This document shows positions 7,913 to 13,344 of a stretch of 43,482 nucleotides of DNA, in pieces (position 1 is the first letter of the stretch; each line of letters opens with the position of its first letter). This stretch comes from a virus: IMG/VR virus record IMGVR_UViG_3300028800_001526, positions 1-43,482 of that record; one strand, 5' to 3'. Both the position numbers and the translations under genes were made by a program. The notes below the pieces were generated by a model that made no database searches, had not been told where the DNA came from, and saw only the letters and a list, made by a program, of their open reading frames with translations.

Positions 7913-8820
7913 GTCATGCAGTATCCTGTGTCGCAAACATCGTCAATTTCATCTGGGATCAGACGAGGCTGAGCGCCCACTGCCTGATCAAGCGGCACTA
8001 AATCAGGGTGCAGGAACAGACCGTCGTCCACACGCTTTTTGTTGATCTGACGTTCAACATCAACGGCTTTCTGGAAGAGGTCAGGCGTTTCGCGCTTCAT
8101 CTCAATCCATTCAGCACGTTTATGGAATGGACAGAAATAGCAGGAGGACTTCGGAGGCAGGGGCAAGCCCACACTGGTGATGATCTCTTTACAGGCTGCC
8201 CGGTTCATGCGCAGATCGATCAGTGGATATTCGCGCTTCTTCACGAAACCGATCTTCTGCTTGCCGTAGAACTCATGCCACTCAGTATCCTTAACTCTGG
8301 TAATCTCATCAGTGGAGATTCCCAGACCGACCACGGCATGAATGTACTTGAGGCTGCGGATTGCCCGATCAATGACTTCGATCTTGTAGTCATCGGTACA
8401 ATTGCGATTGCCCAGTGCGCCTGAGCCAGACATTCTGGCGGGGATGATGATGCTGCGTGTATCACGGTACAGCGCCTGCACCAGTGTATCTACCTGCTTT
8501 TTGTACTTCTTTTGCATCTCCCAGAAGGCGATGCCGTGATCTGCCAGAAAAGGTTTGATGTACTTCTCGGTATATTCCAGCGTGGCAGGGTTCTCACTGT
8601 CAGCACCGACATTGGCAAAAGCGAAGATGTCATAAGGAACAGGTAACTTGTCAAGCGCCTGTAGCACCATCACCGCAACGGATTGAGTCCCATTACCGGA
8701 TGAGAACACACGGATAGGTCTCCGAAGTGGAATAGGTGGACACGCAGGGGATGGCTTTCGACCACGCACTTTGCCTGGTCCAAGCAGCAACACTGGCGCT
8801 GGCGCTGATAACAGTAACAT
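7909..8820 (-). CDS. PAPS-reductase-like ATP pyrophosphatase (phage type)
   Basis: 303 aa. A PP-loop variant SSGNGTQS at about 40-47 (usual SGGxxS) leads into an adenine-nucleotide alpha-hydrolase fold. Further family marks are FANVGADSENPATL, RNCTDDYKI, GISTDEITR and a late cysteine cluster SSCYFCPFH followed by WIEMKRETPDLF. This is the phosphoadenosine phosphosulfate reductase-like family frequent in phages and islands, related to DndC-type proteins. The substrate is unknown; such enzymes adenylate a substrate for sulfur or nitrogen transfer. The Cys cluster could bind a metal or Fe-S centre. The start shares one base with the stop of the 59-aa gene upstream (TGATG). The neighbouring barrel-GNAT fusion suggests nucleic-acid modification. 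Confidence 0.8.
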   Translation of the reverse strand: MLLLSAPAPVLLLGPGKVRGRKPSPACPPIPLRRPIRVFSSGNGTQSVAVMVLQALDKLPVPYDIFAFANVGADSENPATLEYTEKYIKPFLADHGIAFWEMQKKYKKQVDTLVQALYRDTRSIIIPARMSGSGALGNRNCTDDYKIEVIDRAIRSLKYIHAVVGLGISTDEITRVKDTEWHEFYGKQKIGFVKKREYPLIDLRMNRAACKEIITSVGLPLPPKSSCYFCPFHKRAEWIEMKRETPDLFQKAVDVERQINKKRVDDGLFLHPDLVPLDQAVGAQPRLIPDEIDDVCDTGYCMT

Positions 8821-8999
8821 CAGGCGGTTTGCCCCTCACTGACTTCGTAGGCCAGCACTTCTGCCATCTCCGCGGCGAAGTCCAGTGCCTGCTGCTTATC
8901 AGGGAACACGGCTGCCCCGATGGGGGCCTTGCCGACAATAAGCGAGACCCAGACTGTCAGAATTTCATGATCGATCAGGACACAAAAAACCATATCCAT
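8820..8999 (-). CDS. Small hypothetical protein (59 aa)
   Basis: A 60-codon frame beginning MDMVFCVLIDHEILTVWV and ending AYEVSEGQTA, with TGA shared with the next ATG as TGATG. AGGAG stands just upstream; two in-frame ATGs at 8999 and 8993 fit it with short or ideal spacing. The sequence fills exactly the gap between two coupled genes and has a normal soluble alpha/beta composition (strand pair, then DKQQALDFAAEMAEVLA helix). No family recognised. Confidence 0.6.
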   Translation of the reverse strand: MDMVFCVLIDHEILTVWVSLIVGKAPIGAAVFPDKQQALDFAAEMAEVLAYEVSEGQTA

Positions 9000-9004
9000 C
9001 TCTC

Positions 9005-9100
9005 CTATGCTGCTGCAATGAGGCAGGCAACAATGATCACCAGTGCGATAACGAACAACAGAATGCGAACAACAACGCGCCTTGTTCGCAGCGTGCTCAC
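9005..9100 (-). CDS. 31-aa single-pass membrane protein
   Basis: GTG start at 9100 overlaps the preceding stop as GTGA; the stop TAG merges into the AGGAG of the following gene. The basic N-terminus VSTLRTRRVVVR is followed by one hydrophobic helix ILLFVIALVIIVACLIAAA, giving a predicted N-in orientation. A GAAGG sits about 10 bases upstream of the start. Such mini-membrane proteins are common in phages, but this one is not recognisable. It shares a 15-bp exact DNA match (RILLF segment) with the 47-aa gene at 11726-11869. Confidence 0.55.
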   Translation of the reverse strand: MSTLRTRRVVVRILLFVIALVIIVACLIAAA

Positions 9101-9528
9101 GGGTTTTCTGCCTTCAATGTCAGGCGCAGGTTATTGATCTGCTCAGCATAGACAGGGCGATACATTACGCCCGACCATACCATGTCCCTGCTTTTGTCTT
9201 TGCGTGGCATCTGTGCCGCTGCTTTGACCAATTTCTGCGAGTCAGTCATGGAGGTTGCGGCTACCGCTGGTAGCAGGAGCGGGACTGGTGCGAATAACGT
9301 CTTGAACTTCTCCAGCCAAGCCTTTGCCGCAGCGACAATCGCCCAGAACTTTTTGTGTTCCCGACGATGCAGACGAACAACAACTTTCTGGATGCCAGGG
9401 ACAACCACGTACAGGGTGTACGTCTTGCCGCTGGTGTTTCGCGCGTTGAGAATGACAGTTTCGGTGTGTCCCCGGGCAATCTCAGTAATGCGCCTCAAAT
9501 AATCGTGGTCTAATGTTTGCTCAATCAT
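9097..9528 (-). CDS. Hypothetical basic protein
   Basis: 143 aa, ATG preceded by GAGAGG. The first half has strands (TVILNARNTSGKTYTLYVVV) and a basic segment VVVRLHRREHKKFW. The middle is hydrophobic (FAPVPLLLPAVAA) and could be a short membrane segment or linker. No family recognised. It is the first larger gene after the structured untranslated region at 9554-9832, so that region would form its leader in the early transcript. Confidence 0.55.
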   Translation of the reverse strand: MIEQTLDHDYLRRITEIARGHTETVILNARNTSGKTYTLYVVVPGIQKVVVRLHRREHKKFWAIVAAAKAWLEKFKTLFAPVPLLLPAVAATSMTDSQKLVKAAAQMPRKDKSRDMVWSGVMYRPVYAEQINNLRLTLKAENP

Positions 9529-9539
9529 GGTTATGCCTC

Positions 9540-9704
9540 TCTAATTTCATGCGCTCAAGGTAGTGGGAATAAGTCGGGGAGACTCTGTCACATTCCCACA
9601 CCAAACCTCAATTACGAATTGAGGTGTAGTGTTGCGTTGCACTACCTTGAGAGCACGAACCGTCCGATGAATAAGGGCACGATATGTCGTGCCCTTTGCC
9701 TTTT
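9540..9704 (+). ncRNA. Candidate structured small RNA ending in an intrinsic terminator
   Basis: Seen: CTCAAGGTAGTG (9554-9565) pairs perfectly with CACTACCTTGAG (9640-9651). Inside are GTGGGAAT/ATTCCCAC (9563-9570 with 9592-9599) and CCTCAATT-ACG-AATTGAGG (9606-9624), giving a three-way-junction shape. An alternative GTAGTG/CACTAC pair (9626-9631 with 9640-9645) competes with the closing stem. A terminator hairpin follows at 9673-9696. A possible plus-strand promoter (TTGCTC at 9517, 17 bp, TCTAAT at 9540-9545) would start RNA near 9552, at the foot of the closing stem. The -35 is weak, so direction is unsure; on the other strand the same stems would fold in the early-operon leader. Confidence 0.4.
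9673..9704 (+). terminator. Intrinsic terminator-like hairpin
   Basis: AAGGGCACGA-TATG-TCGTGCCCTT, a perfect 10-bp stem with a 4-base loop, followed on the plus strand by TGCCTTTTAAATTT. The T tract is interrupted by GCC, so efficiency may be moderate. No T tract follows on the minus strand. Confidence 0.55.
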
Positions 9705-9710
9705 AAATTT

Positions 9711-9832
9711 GCAGCACACCAGTACATTTAATCGAACCAGGTCTATGGTTCCTTTGATGTGCTGCGAAGGACCTCACCCCGTGAAGCCCTTCGCAATTCA
9801 TCAATCGTGGGACAGATCGCAATCTGCCCCAC
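9711..9832. other. Cluster of nested inverted repeats (structured untranslated region)
   Basis: GCAGCACA (9711-9718) pairs with TGTGCTGC (9758-9765), enclosing GAACCA-GGTCTA-TGGTTC (9734-9751). TGCGAAGG (9763-9770) pairs with CCTTCGCA (9788-9795) and shares three bases with the first stem, so the two compete. GTGGGACAGAT-CGCA-ATCTGCCCCAC (9807-9832) is a hairpin with one mismatch. With the elements at 9554-9696 this makes an almost continuous string of stems. It lies inside the early transcript and could be an antitermination or attenuation leader, or part of a plus-strand RNA. Confidence 0.5.
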
Positions 9833-9900
9833 TGCTAACGTATTAAGCCCAGCGCGCGTCCGGCTTTGCATTCGACCTGTGGCTAGTTTGTCTGGCGCGT

Positions 9901-10029
9901 TCACCCCGCTACCGCAGTTAACGACCCGTTGGACACGTCTGCCAGCAACAAGGCCGAAAGCTCTTTGCTGTGGTCGAGATTGCGAGTTCGATTGACCCCC
10001 TCGTGTCTCTTGCACAACAGCGCCTGCAT
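9901..10029 (-). CDS. Possible 42-aa leader or small protein
   Basis: ATG at 10029 with a strong GGGGGAG ribosome site, 43 codons including TGA. The product begins MQALLCKRHEGVNRTRN and ends LTAVAG; no family. It lies 20 bp behind the Cro-like gene in the early operon and just ahead of the stem-rich region, a place where leader peptides or small regulators occur. Support is the ribosome site and position only. An alternative reading frame on the same strand (GTG at 10015) lacks a ribosome site. Confidence 0.4.
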   Translation of the reverse strand: MQALLCKRHEGVNRTRNLDHSKELSALLLADVSNGSLTAVAG

Positions 10030-10049
10030 AGACTCCCCCTTTCTATGAA

Positions 10050-10238
10050 TTACGCAGTTTCGCGTTCCCGCTTTGCCATCGGTACAACCTTCACCGTTAC
10101 CTCGGTGTCCAGATCGTACTTATTCAACATTTTGTAGATGTAGCCGCGATCACAGTTCAGACGCTTCGCTGCTTCAGCTACTCCGTAGCGCTCAACGAAG
10201 ACAACGATTTTCTCAATCGGGATATTTAACGGACGCAT
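10050..10238 (-). CDS. Small HTH protein, Cro-like by position
   Basis: 62 aa from the ATG at 10238 (GAGGATC 8-9 bases upstream, 24-base leader from the predicted promoter); the frame is open further but would run through the promoter. A homeodomain-like helix-turn-helix is clear: IVVFVERYGVAEAAKRL, then NCDRGYIYKMLNKY. The C-terminus is a short basic tail. It is the first gene of the leftward operon and divergent from an XRE repressor, as Cro is from CI. A role as early regulator or excision-type switch protein is inferred from this arrangement. Confidence 0.7.
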   Translation of the reverse strand: MRPLNIPIEKIVVFVERYGVAEAAKRLNCDRGYIYKMLNKYDLDTEVTVKVVPMAKRERETA

Positions 10239-10251
10239 TTGGTTGATCCTC

Positions 10252-10297
10252 GTGTATACTTGTGTATCAGGATAACCCAGTGTGTCCTCCGTGTCAA
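10252..10297 (-). promoter_or_regulatory. Early leftward promoter with phased GTGT repeats
   Basis: Minus-strand -35 TTGACA (10292-10297), 17-bp spacer, -10 TATCCT (10269-10274); predicted start near 10262. GTGT repeats (plus strand) fall at 10252, 10262, 10282 and 10291, close to one helical turn apart, and GTGTAT occurs twice exactly 10 bp apart over the start site. These look like operator half-sites for the XRE repressor or the Cro-like protein. Which protein binds is inference. Confidence 0.65.
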
Positions 10298-10356
10298 CTG
10301 CTGTTGTAGTTTCATTCTTCAAACCATCGTTTGTCAGCAAATCGGAGTAAAAACGA

Positions 10357-10758
10357 ATGTACAAACCTGAGCGGATTACCAAGAGGCGGAACTTCATCGG
10401 GCTTCAACAAAACGAACTAGCTGAAAAGGTAGGGGTTTCAGCACAGCAAATATCAAAGTACGAACGTGGCGTTACGATGCCTAGCGCAGATACGCTTACA
10501 TTGTTAGCAGATGTACTCCTGTGTTCAACAGATTATCTGCTAGGCCGCGTGGAGAGTCCTGATGTTGGAACGGACCTTGACACGATGGAGAGGCAAATGG
10601 TTTTCACTTTCCGAGAGCGCAAGAAGAAGCTCTCGACGGCGGTCCTCAATCAAGTGCTCAACAAGCTCGAAGATCCGATGCGCAATGACATCATTCGACT
10701 GGTGAAGTTCTTCCTGAAGAATCCAGGCAGTGTTGATGACATCACTGACGATAGCTAG
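10357..10758 (+). CDS. XRE-family repressor (CI-like by position)
   Basis: 133 aa, ATG with GGAG 9 bases upstream. An N-terminal HTH_3 domain (about 5-62): LQQNELAEKVGVSAQQISKY as the helix-turn-helix, ERGVTMPSADTLTLLADVL, and the usual end ..TDYLLGR. The C-terminal 70 residues are helical, with no LexA/CI-type S24 peptidase motif (no AxG or Ser-Lys dyad), so induction by self-cleavage is unlikely. It is divergent from the early operon across 118 bp carrying promoter and repeats, hence the likely immunity repressor. The short C-terminal helix probably dimerises. Confidence 0.85.
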   Translation: MYKPERITKRRNFIGLQQNELAEKVGVSAQQISKYERGVTMPSADTLTLLADVLLCSTDYLLGRVESPDVGTDLDTMERQMVFTFRERKKKLSTAVLNQVLNKLEDPMRNDIIRLVKFFLKNPGSVDDITDDS

Positions 10759-10802
10759 GTCTCTCGGTGTAAGCCCTTGCAAAAGTGTCTCTGTTGACAT
10801 GG

Positions 10803-10846
10803 AATCCCCTTAGTACAAATGCGCCATTGAATATTAAGGGGATTTT
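10803..10846 (+). terminator. Terminator behind the repressor gene
   Basis: AATCCCCTTA (10803-10812) pairs with TAAGGGGATT (10835-10844) and the right arm runs into TTTT. The 22-base loop is long for an intrinsic terminator, but stem and T run are in the right order 45 bp behind the repressor stop. Confidence 0.5.
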
Positions 10847-11085
10847 AACGCATCAACATAACAAATGCTGTTACTTTCCCATTACAGGGTTATAAAAATA
10901 GCCTACAGATACCTTGCAGGAGGCTGCGTTTTACCTTGCAACGACCTAAACAAATCATATTCATATCACAACGTAACGATGTTATAACAACATGTGATGA
11001 CTTTTACGATCTATTTTGTGATCATTTGTGACTTGGCAGAGACTGCTTACTCCTGTAACCTACTATCAGGCATAGGAGGGATATC
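10847..11085. promoter_or_regulatory. AT-rich repeat-bearing intergenic region
   Basis: No gene seen. Contents: TACCTTGCA twice (10909-10917 and 10932-10940); a palindrome TGTTATAACA (10980-10989); and four TGTGA(T/C) units, ATCACA at 10965 plus TGTGAT at 10993 and 11017 and TGTGAC at 11027. The mix of low GC, palindrome and repeated 6-mers fits an operator cluster for the gene at 11086, or an origin or centromere of a plasmid-like replicon. No DnaA-box series was recognised. Confidence 0.4.
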
Positions 11086-11307
11086 GTGGAAACGACTCAA
11101 CTGGTAGAACAACTCAACTGGCTCAATGCCAATTATATGAAGCTCATCAACAGTTATGGTGGGCGCTGGCTGTCTCTGGACGACCAGAGTACAGTGCGCG
11201 TTGGACAGAGCCTCAGTTCGGTCAGCCTGTCTGGACAGCAAACTATTATTGTGCGCCTGCCAACGGTGAGCGAAGTAAAGCAGACGATCCAGATCGCATC
11301 CATATAA
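11086..11307 (+). CDS. Hypothetical small protein in the lysogeny island
   Basis: 73 aa, GTG start with a near-perfect AGGAGGG ribosome site 5-6 bases upstream. The N-terminal helix TTQLVEQLNWLNANYMKLI is followed by beta-type sequence (SVSLSGQQTIIVRLPTVSEV). No family recognised. It is rightward, between the repressor and the partition genes, has its own terminator, and lies behind the repeat-rich region, so it may be expressed in the prophage state. Confidence 0.6.
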   Translation: METTQLVEQLNWLNANYMKLINSYGGRWLSLDDQSTVRVGQSLSSVSLSGQQTIIVRLPTVSEVKQTIQIASI

Positions 11308-11312
11308 ACGCA

Positions 11313-11339
11313 AACGAGCCACTGATAAGGTGGCTCGTT
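11313..11339 (+). terminator. Hairpin terminator
   Basis: AACGAGCCAC-TGATAAG-GTGGCTCGTT, a perfect 10-bp stem with a 7-base loop, 6 bases behind the stop of the 73-aa gene. The downstream T tract is weak, so it may be leaky. Confidence 0.55.
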
Positions 11340-11435
11340 GCTCGAAACAGTTAGTTATTTTAAGAGGTCATCGGTGGCTGCCCCGTGTCAATGACACACC
11401 CTGGGGAATAATGGATCTCGCCTCTAATTGGTATG

Positions 11436-11508
11436 TTGCAGCAGTAGGATTCGAACCTACGACCTTGAGGATATGAGCCTCACGAGCTAACCGCTGCTCT
11501 ATGCTGCA
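11436..11508 (-). tRNA. tRNA-Met (anticodon CAT)
   Basis: A full cloverleaf on the minus strand. Acceptor TGCAGCA/TGCTGCA (7 bp, all paired) with discriminator A; D arm GAGC...GCTC; anticodon stem TGAGG/CCTCA with loop CTCATAT, giving CAT; 5-base variable loop; T arm GTAGG-TTCGAAT-CCTAC. The acceptor is followed by CA, so an ACA rather than CCA end is encoded and CCA would be added by the host. A CAT anticodon can also belong to tRNA-Ile2 if modified to lysidine, which cannot be told here. The acceptor lacks an initiator-type C-A mismatch, so it is an elongator type. Confidence 0.92.
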
Positions 11509-11725
11509 TCGCATGGGAGAGAAAGGTTCACGGAGGATGTCCGGTTTGTGCTAGCCTGCCCCGTCATCTGATTCCGCTTACCCCTTCTCTCCGCTATATT
11601 GGGTTCCGTTGTTAAAGTGCGGTTCGCTTTGATTACCGTGAGCGCTCACCACAAACCTCTCACTGATGCCCGTTCAGACGTTCCTATGAGGTGGACCTTC
11701 ATCATACATCTGTTCTAAATGGGAG
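11509..11725. other. Non-coding stretch upstream of the tRNA, with palindrome
   Basis: No convincing gene. It holds a perfect 12-bp palindrome GTGAGCGCTCAC (11638-11649), an 8-bp inverted repeat GGTTTGTG/CACAAACC (11543-11550 with 11650-11657) and GGAGAGAA/TTCTCTCC (11516-11523 with 11585-11592). A 23-codon minus-strand frame starting GTG at 11649 with GAGAGG upstream exists but is too weak to call. The region may be the tRNA promoter/leader or an operator. Confidence 0.35.
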
Positions 11726-11869
11726 TCAAGAAATTGGATTACCGTCGAGGTCCATGTGCCACTCATCGAGTTTTTGACAGGTAAGATGGCATAGCCAGAT
11801 CCAGCGATCATGCAGGACAGTCTGATCAATGAACAACAGAATGCGGATTGCAATGCGGTTGAATAACAT
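11726..11869 (-). CDS. Possible 47-aa small protein
   Basis: ATG at 11869 with a textbook AGGAG 6-7 bases upstream; 48 codons to TGA. The product starts MLFNRIAIRILLFIDQ and ends LDEWHMDLDGNPIS. The RIAIRILLFI start resembles the RRVVVRILLFVI start of the 31-aa membrane protein at 9005-9100, and 15 bases are identical (GAACAACAGAATGCG on the plus strand at 11831-11845 and 9053-9067). A weak -10 TATACT lies at 11890-11895. It is divergent from the RHH gene. No family known. Confidence 0.45.
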   Translation of the reverse strand: MLFNRIAIRILLFIDQTVLHDRWIWLCHLTCQKLDEWHMDLDGNPIS

Positions 11870-11911
11870 TTGAGACTCCTTTTATTGTCAGTATAGCATA
11901 TTTTTTGACAG

Positions 11912-11949
11912 TTGACTGAGTATGCAGATGCGCATATAATAAGCATACT
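11912..11949 (+). promoter_or_regulatory. Promoter of the RHH-ParMR operon with operator-like inverted repeat
   Basis: -35 TTGACT (11912-11917), 17-bp spacer, -10 TATAAT (11935-11940); start predicted near 11947, leaving a leader of about 16 bases. AGTATGC (11919-11925) and GCATACT (11943-11949) form a perfect 7-bp inverted repeat bracketing the -10. Ribbon-helix-helix regulators commonly bind such sites in their own promoter, and the first gene encodes one. Confidence 0.75.
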
Positions 11950-11962
11950 ACGGAGGCAAGAT

Positions 11963-12130
11963 ATGGCAAATGATCGTACAAGTGTAGTCCTGACCGATCA
12001 AGACCGCGAATATATCAAGGAGATCAAAAACATAGAAAATCTGGACAACGATTCGAGCGCCATCCGCTGGGCAATCCGGCAGCAGGTCAAACGTTCAAGA
12101 AAGAAATTGCTCAAGCAGCAACAGAGTTAA
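11963..12130 (+). CDS. Ribbon-helix-helix (CopG/Arc-like) regulator
   Basis: 55 aa from the ATG at 11963 (CGGAGG 6 bases upstream; the frame opens earlier, at a TTG inside the -35, which is impossible). The N-terminal strand DRTSVVLTD is followed by a helix QDREYIKEIKNI, a turn with NDSS, and a second helix SAIRWAIRQQVKRSRKKL. This is the RHH pattern. It is the first gene before parM and parR behind a promoter with an inverted repeat, so it probably autoregulates the partition operon. The basic tail is long for its size. Confidence 0.7.
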   Translation: MANDRTSVVLTDQDREYIKEIKNIENLDNDSSAIRWAIRQQVKRSRKKLLKQQQS

Positions 12131-12148
12131 GGATAGCTGCAAAATAAA

Positions 12149-12180
12149 GGACGTGTTCCCTGTAGGCTGGGAACACGTCC
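12149..12180. other. Perfect 12-bp hairpin between RHH gene and parM
   Basis: GGACGTGTTCCC-TGTAGGCT-GGGAACACGTCC with an 8-base loop. No T tract follows on the plus strand; on the minus strand it is followed by TTTATTTTG, so it would terminate leftward RNA. For rightward RNA it may act as a processing or attenuation element lowering parM relative to the regulator, or it may be a binding site. Confidence 0.55.
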
Positions 12181-12217
12181 GGTCAAAAGGAAACTCAACA
12201 CAAAAGGATTATAGCAC

Positions 12218-13342
12218 ATGGTTATCAAATCTAAGCGAAGCATCATCCAGGAAGATGCACCTATCATTGAAATTCCCACGCTGCCTGGTTATGTTCTTGA
12301 GCACATGAGAGAGATTATTGAGAACATCCTCAATGGCAATCTCCTCCTGCTGGGATTGGATGTCGGATACGGTGTAACGAAAGCTCTGTCATGGGGATTT
12401 GAACCGATCCTGTTCAAAACTCTGTACGGTTACGGGCGTGACCTCGGTTATGACACCGACAAAATCTTGAAGCAAAACCCTGGCGAATCCATTATTACCG
12501 AGGAAGGCAAATGGTTCGTGGGGAAACTTGCCTCAACTCACCTTGCGGCCCGTGAACAGCTATCTCTCCGTGGACGCGATGATGCCAATGTAGTGCGTCG
12601 GCTCATGATGCTGGCTGCTATTGGAAAGATGTTCCCTGGCCTCTATCGCAATGACCCTATTCGCGTCATTGTCGCCACGGGATTGCCCGAAGGTCATATG
12701 AAGGGCGCAGATCGCCTGAAGCATGAACTGGTCGGGCACTGGATGGTCGAGACAGATCAATCTCGCTTCCCAGTTGAGATCGAGTATGTCAGCGTGATGC
12801 CGCAGCCCACGGGCACAATCAATGCTTACAGCCTGCTCCCCAATGGCGCAGAAAATCCGCGCTTTATCTTCAACAAGATTGCAGTTGTGGACAATGGGAA
12901 GTTCTCTGTTGACCTGAGCACCGAAGAAGCTGCGCTGCATGTAGAGGCACAATCGGGCACTTCTGAGACGGGAATGCACACTGCCTTTGAGCGTCTTGCC
13001 AATCGATACAACACGATGTTCGGAGAGTATCCAGAAGATCGCACTGTCGAAAGCATCCTGCTCAATGATGGCAAGTTCAAAGTCTATGGCGAAGCGCAGG
13101 ATTGGAGCGCGGAAGTCGCAGATGACTTGAAGCCAATGCGCGAAGCTACCATTGCGCTGTGCCGCGAAAAGATTGGTCGGGCAGCCCAGCATGAACTGAT
13201 TCTCAATGTCGGTGGTCCTGCACCCCTGGTAAAAGAGCAGATCAAAAAGGAGTATCGGCAGGCCATGATGCCCGATCACTCCCAGACAACAAACGCACTC
13301 GGATACCTGCATTACGCCAGCTTTATCGCCAGCGAATTATAG
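12218..13342 (+). CDS. ParM/Alp-like plasmid-segregation actin
   Basis: 374 aa, ATG with AAGGA upstream. Actin-superfamily marks: phosphate-1 LLGLDVGYGVTKAL (D48), a phosphate-2-like AVVDNGKFSVDL (D225 and D232, with the usual GGG replaced by NGK), and an adenosine-type loop LNVGGPAPLV (331-335). Length matches ParM/AlpA filaments. In ParMRC systems the filament pushes sister plasmids apart, bound through ParR to a centromere. It is followed by a short basic DNA-binding protein at 13396, the expected ParR position. Residues 1-40 precede the fold. The phosphate-2 change could alter hydrolysis rate. Alternative: a cytoskeletal or unrelated actin-like phage protein. Confidence 0.8.
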   Translation: MVIKSKRSIIQEDAPIIEIPTLPGYVLEHMREIIENILNGNLLLLGLDVGYGVTKALSWGFEPILFKTLYGYGRDLGYDTDKILKQNPGESIITEEGKWFVGKLASTHLAAREQLSLRGRDDANVVRRLMMLAAIGKMFPGLYRNDPIRVIVATGLPEGHMKGADRLKHELVGHWMVETDQSRFPVEIEYVSVMPQPTGTINAYSLLPNGAENPRFIFNKIAVVDNGKFSVDLSTEEAALHVEAQSGTSETGMHTAFERLANRYNTMFGEYPEDRTVESILLNDGKFKVYGEAQDWSAEVADDLKPMREATIALCREKIGRAAQHELILNVGGPAPLVKEQIKKEYRQAMMPDHSQTTNALGYLHYASFIASEL

Positions 13343-13344
13343 GG

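Noticed and set aside
9743-10015. 90-codon minus-strand GTG frame over the stem-rich region
   Set aside because: No ribosome site, runs through many inverted repeats, composition unlike a gene; the 42-aa frame at 9901-10029 has a better start.
10540-10800. Minus-strand 86-codon frame over the repressor end
   Set aside because: Antisense to XRE gene, no ribosome site; the helices are a shadow of the repressor C-terminus.
11047-11322. Minus-strand 91-codon frame over the 73-aa gene
   Set aside because: The plus frame has AGGAGGG and a following terminator; the minus frame has neither.
11436-11508. tRNA as the phage attachment site
   Set aside because: No integrase in the window and no second copy of the tRNA end as expected for attL/attR.
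11578-11649. 23-codon minus-strand frame with GTG inside the 12-bp palindrome
   Set aside because: Too short and only a partial GAGAGG signal; left as untranslated.
12560-13312. 250-codon frame antisense to the ParM-like gene
   Set aside because: Low-complexity, no ribosome site, no family; the plus strand has clear actin motifs.
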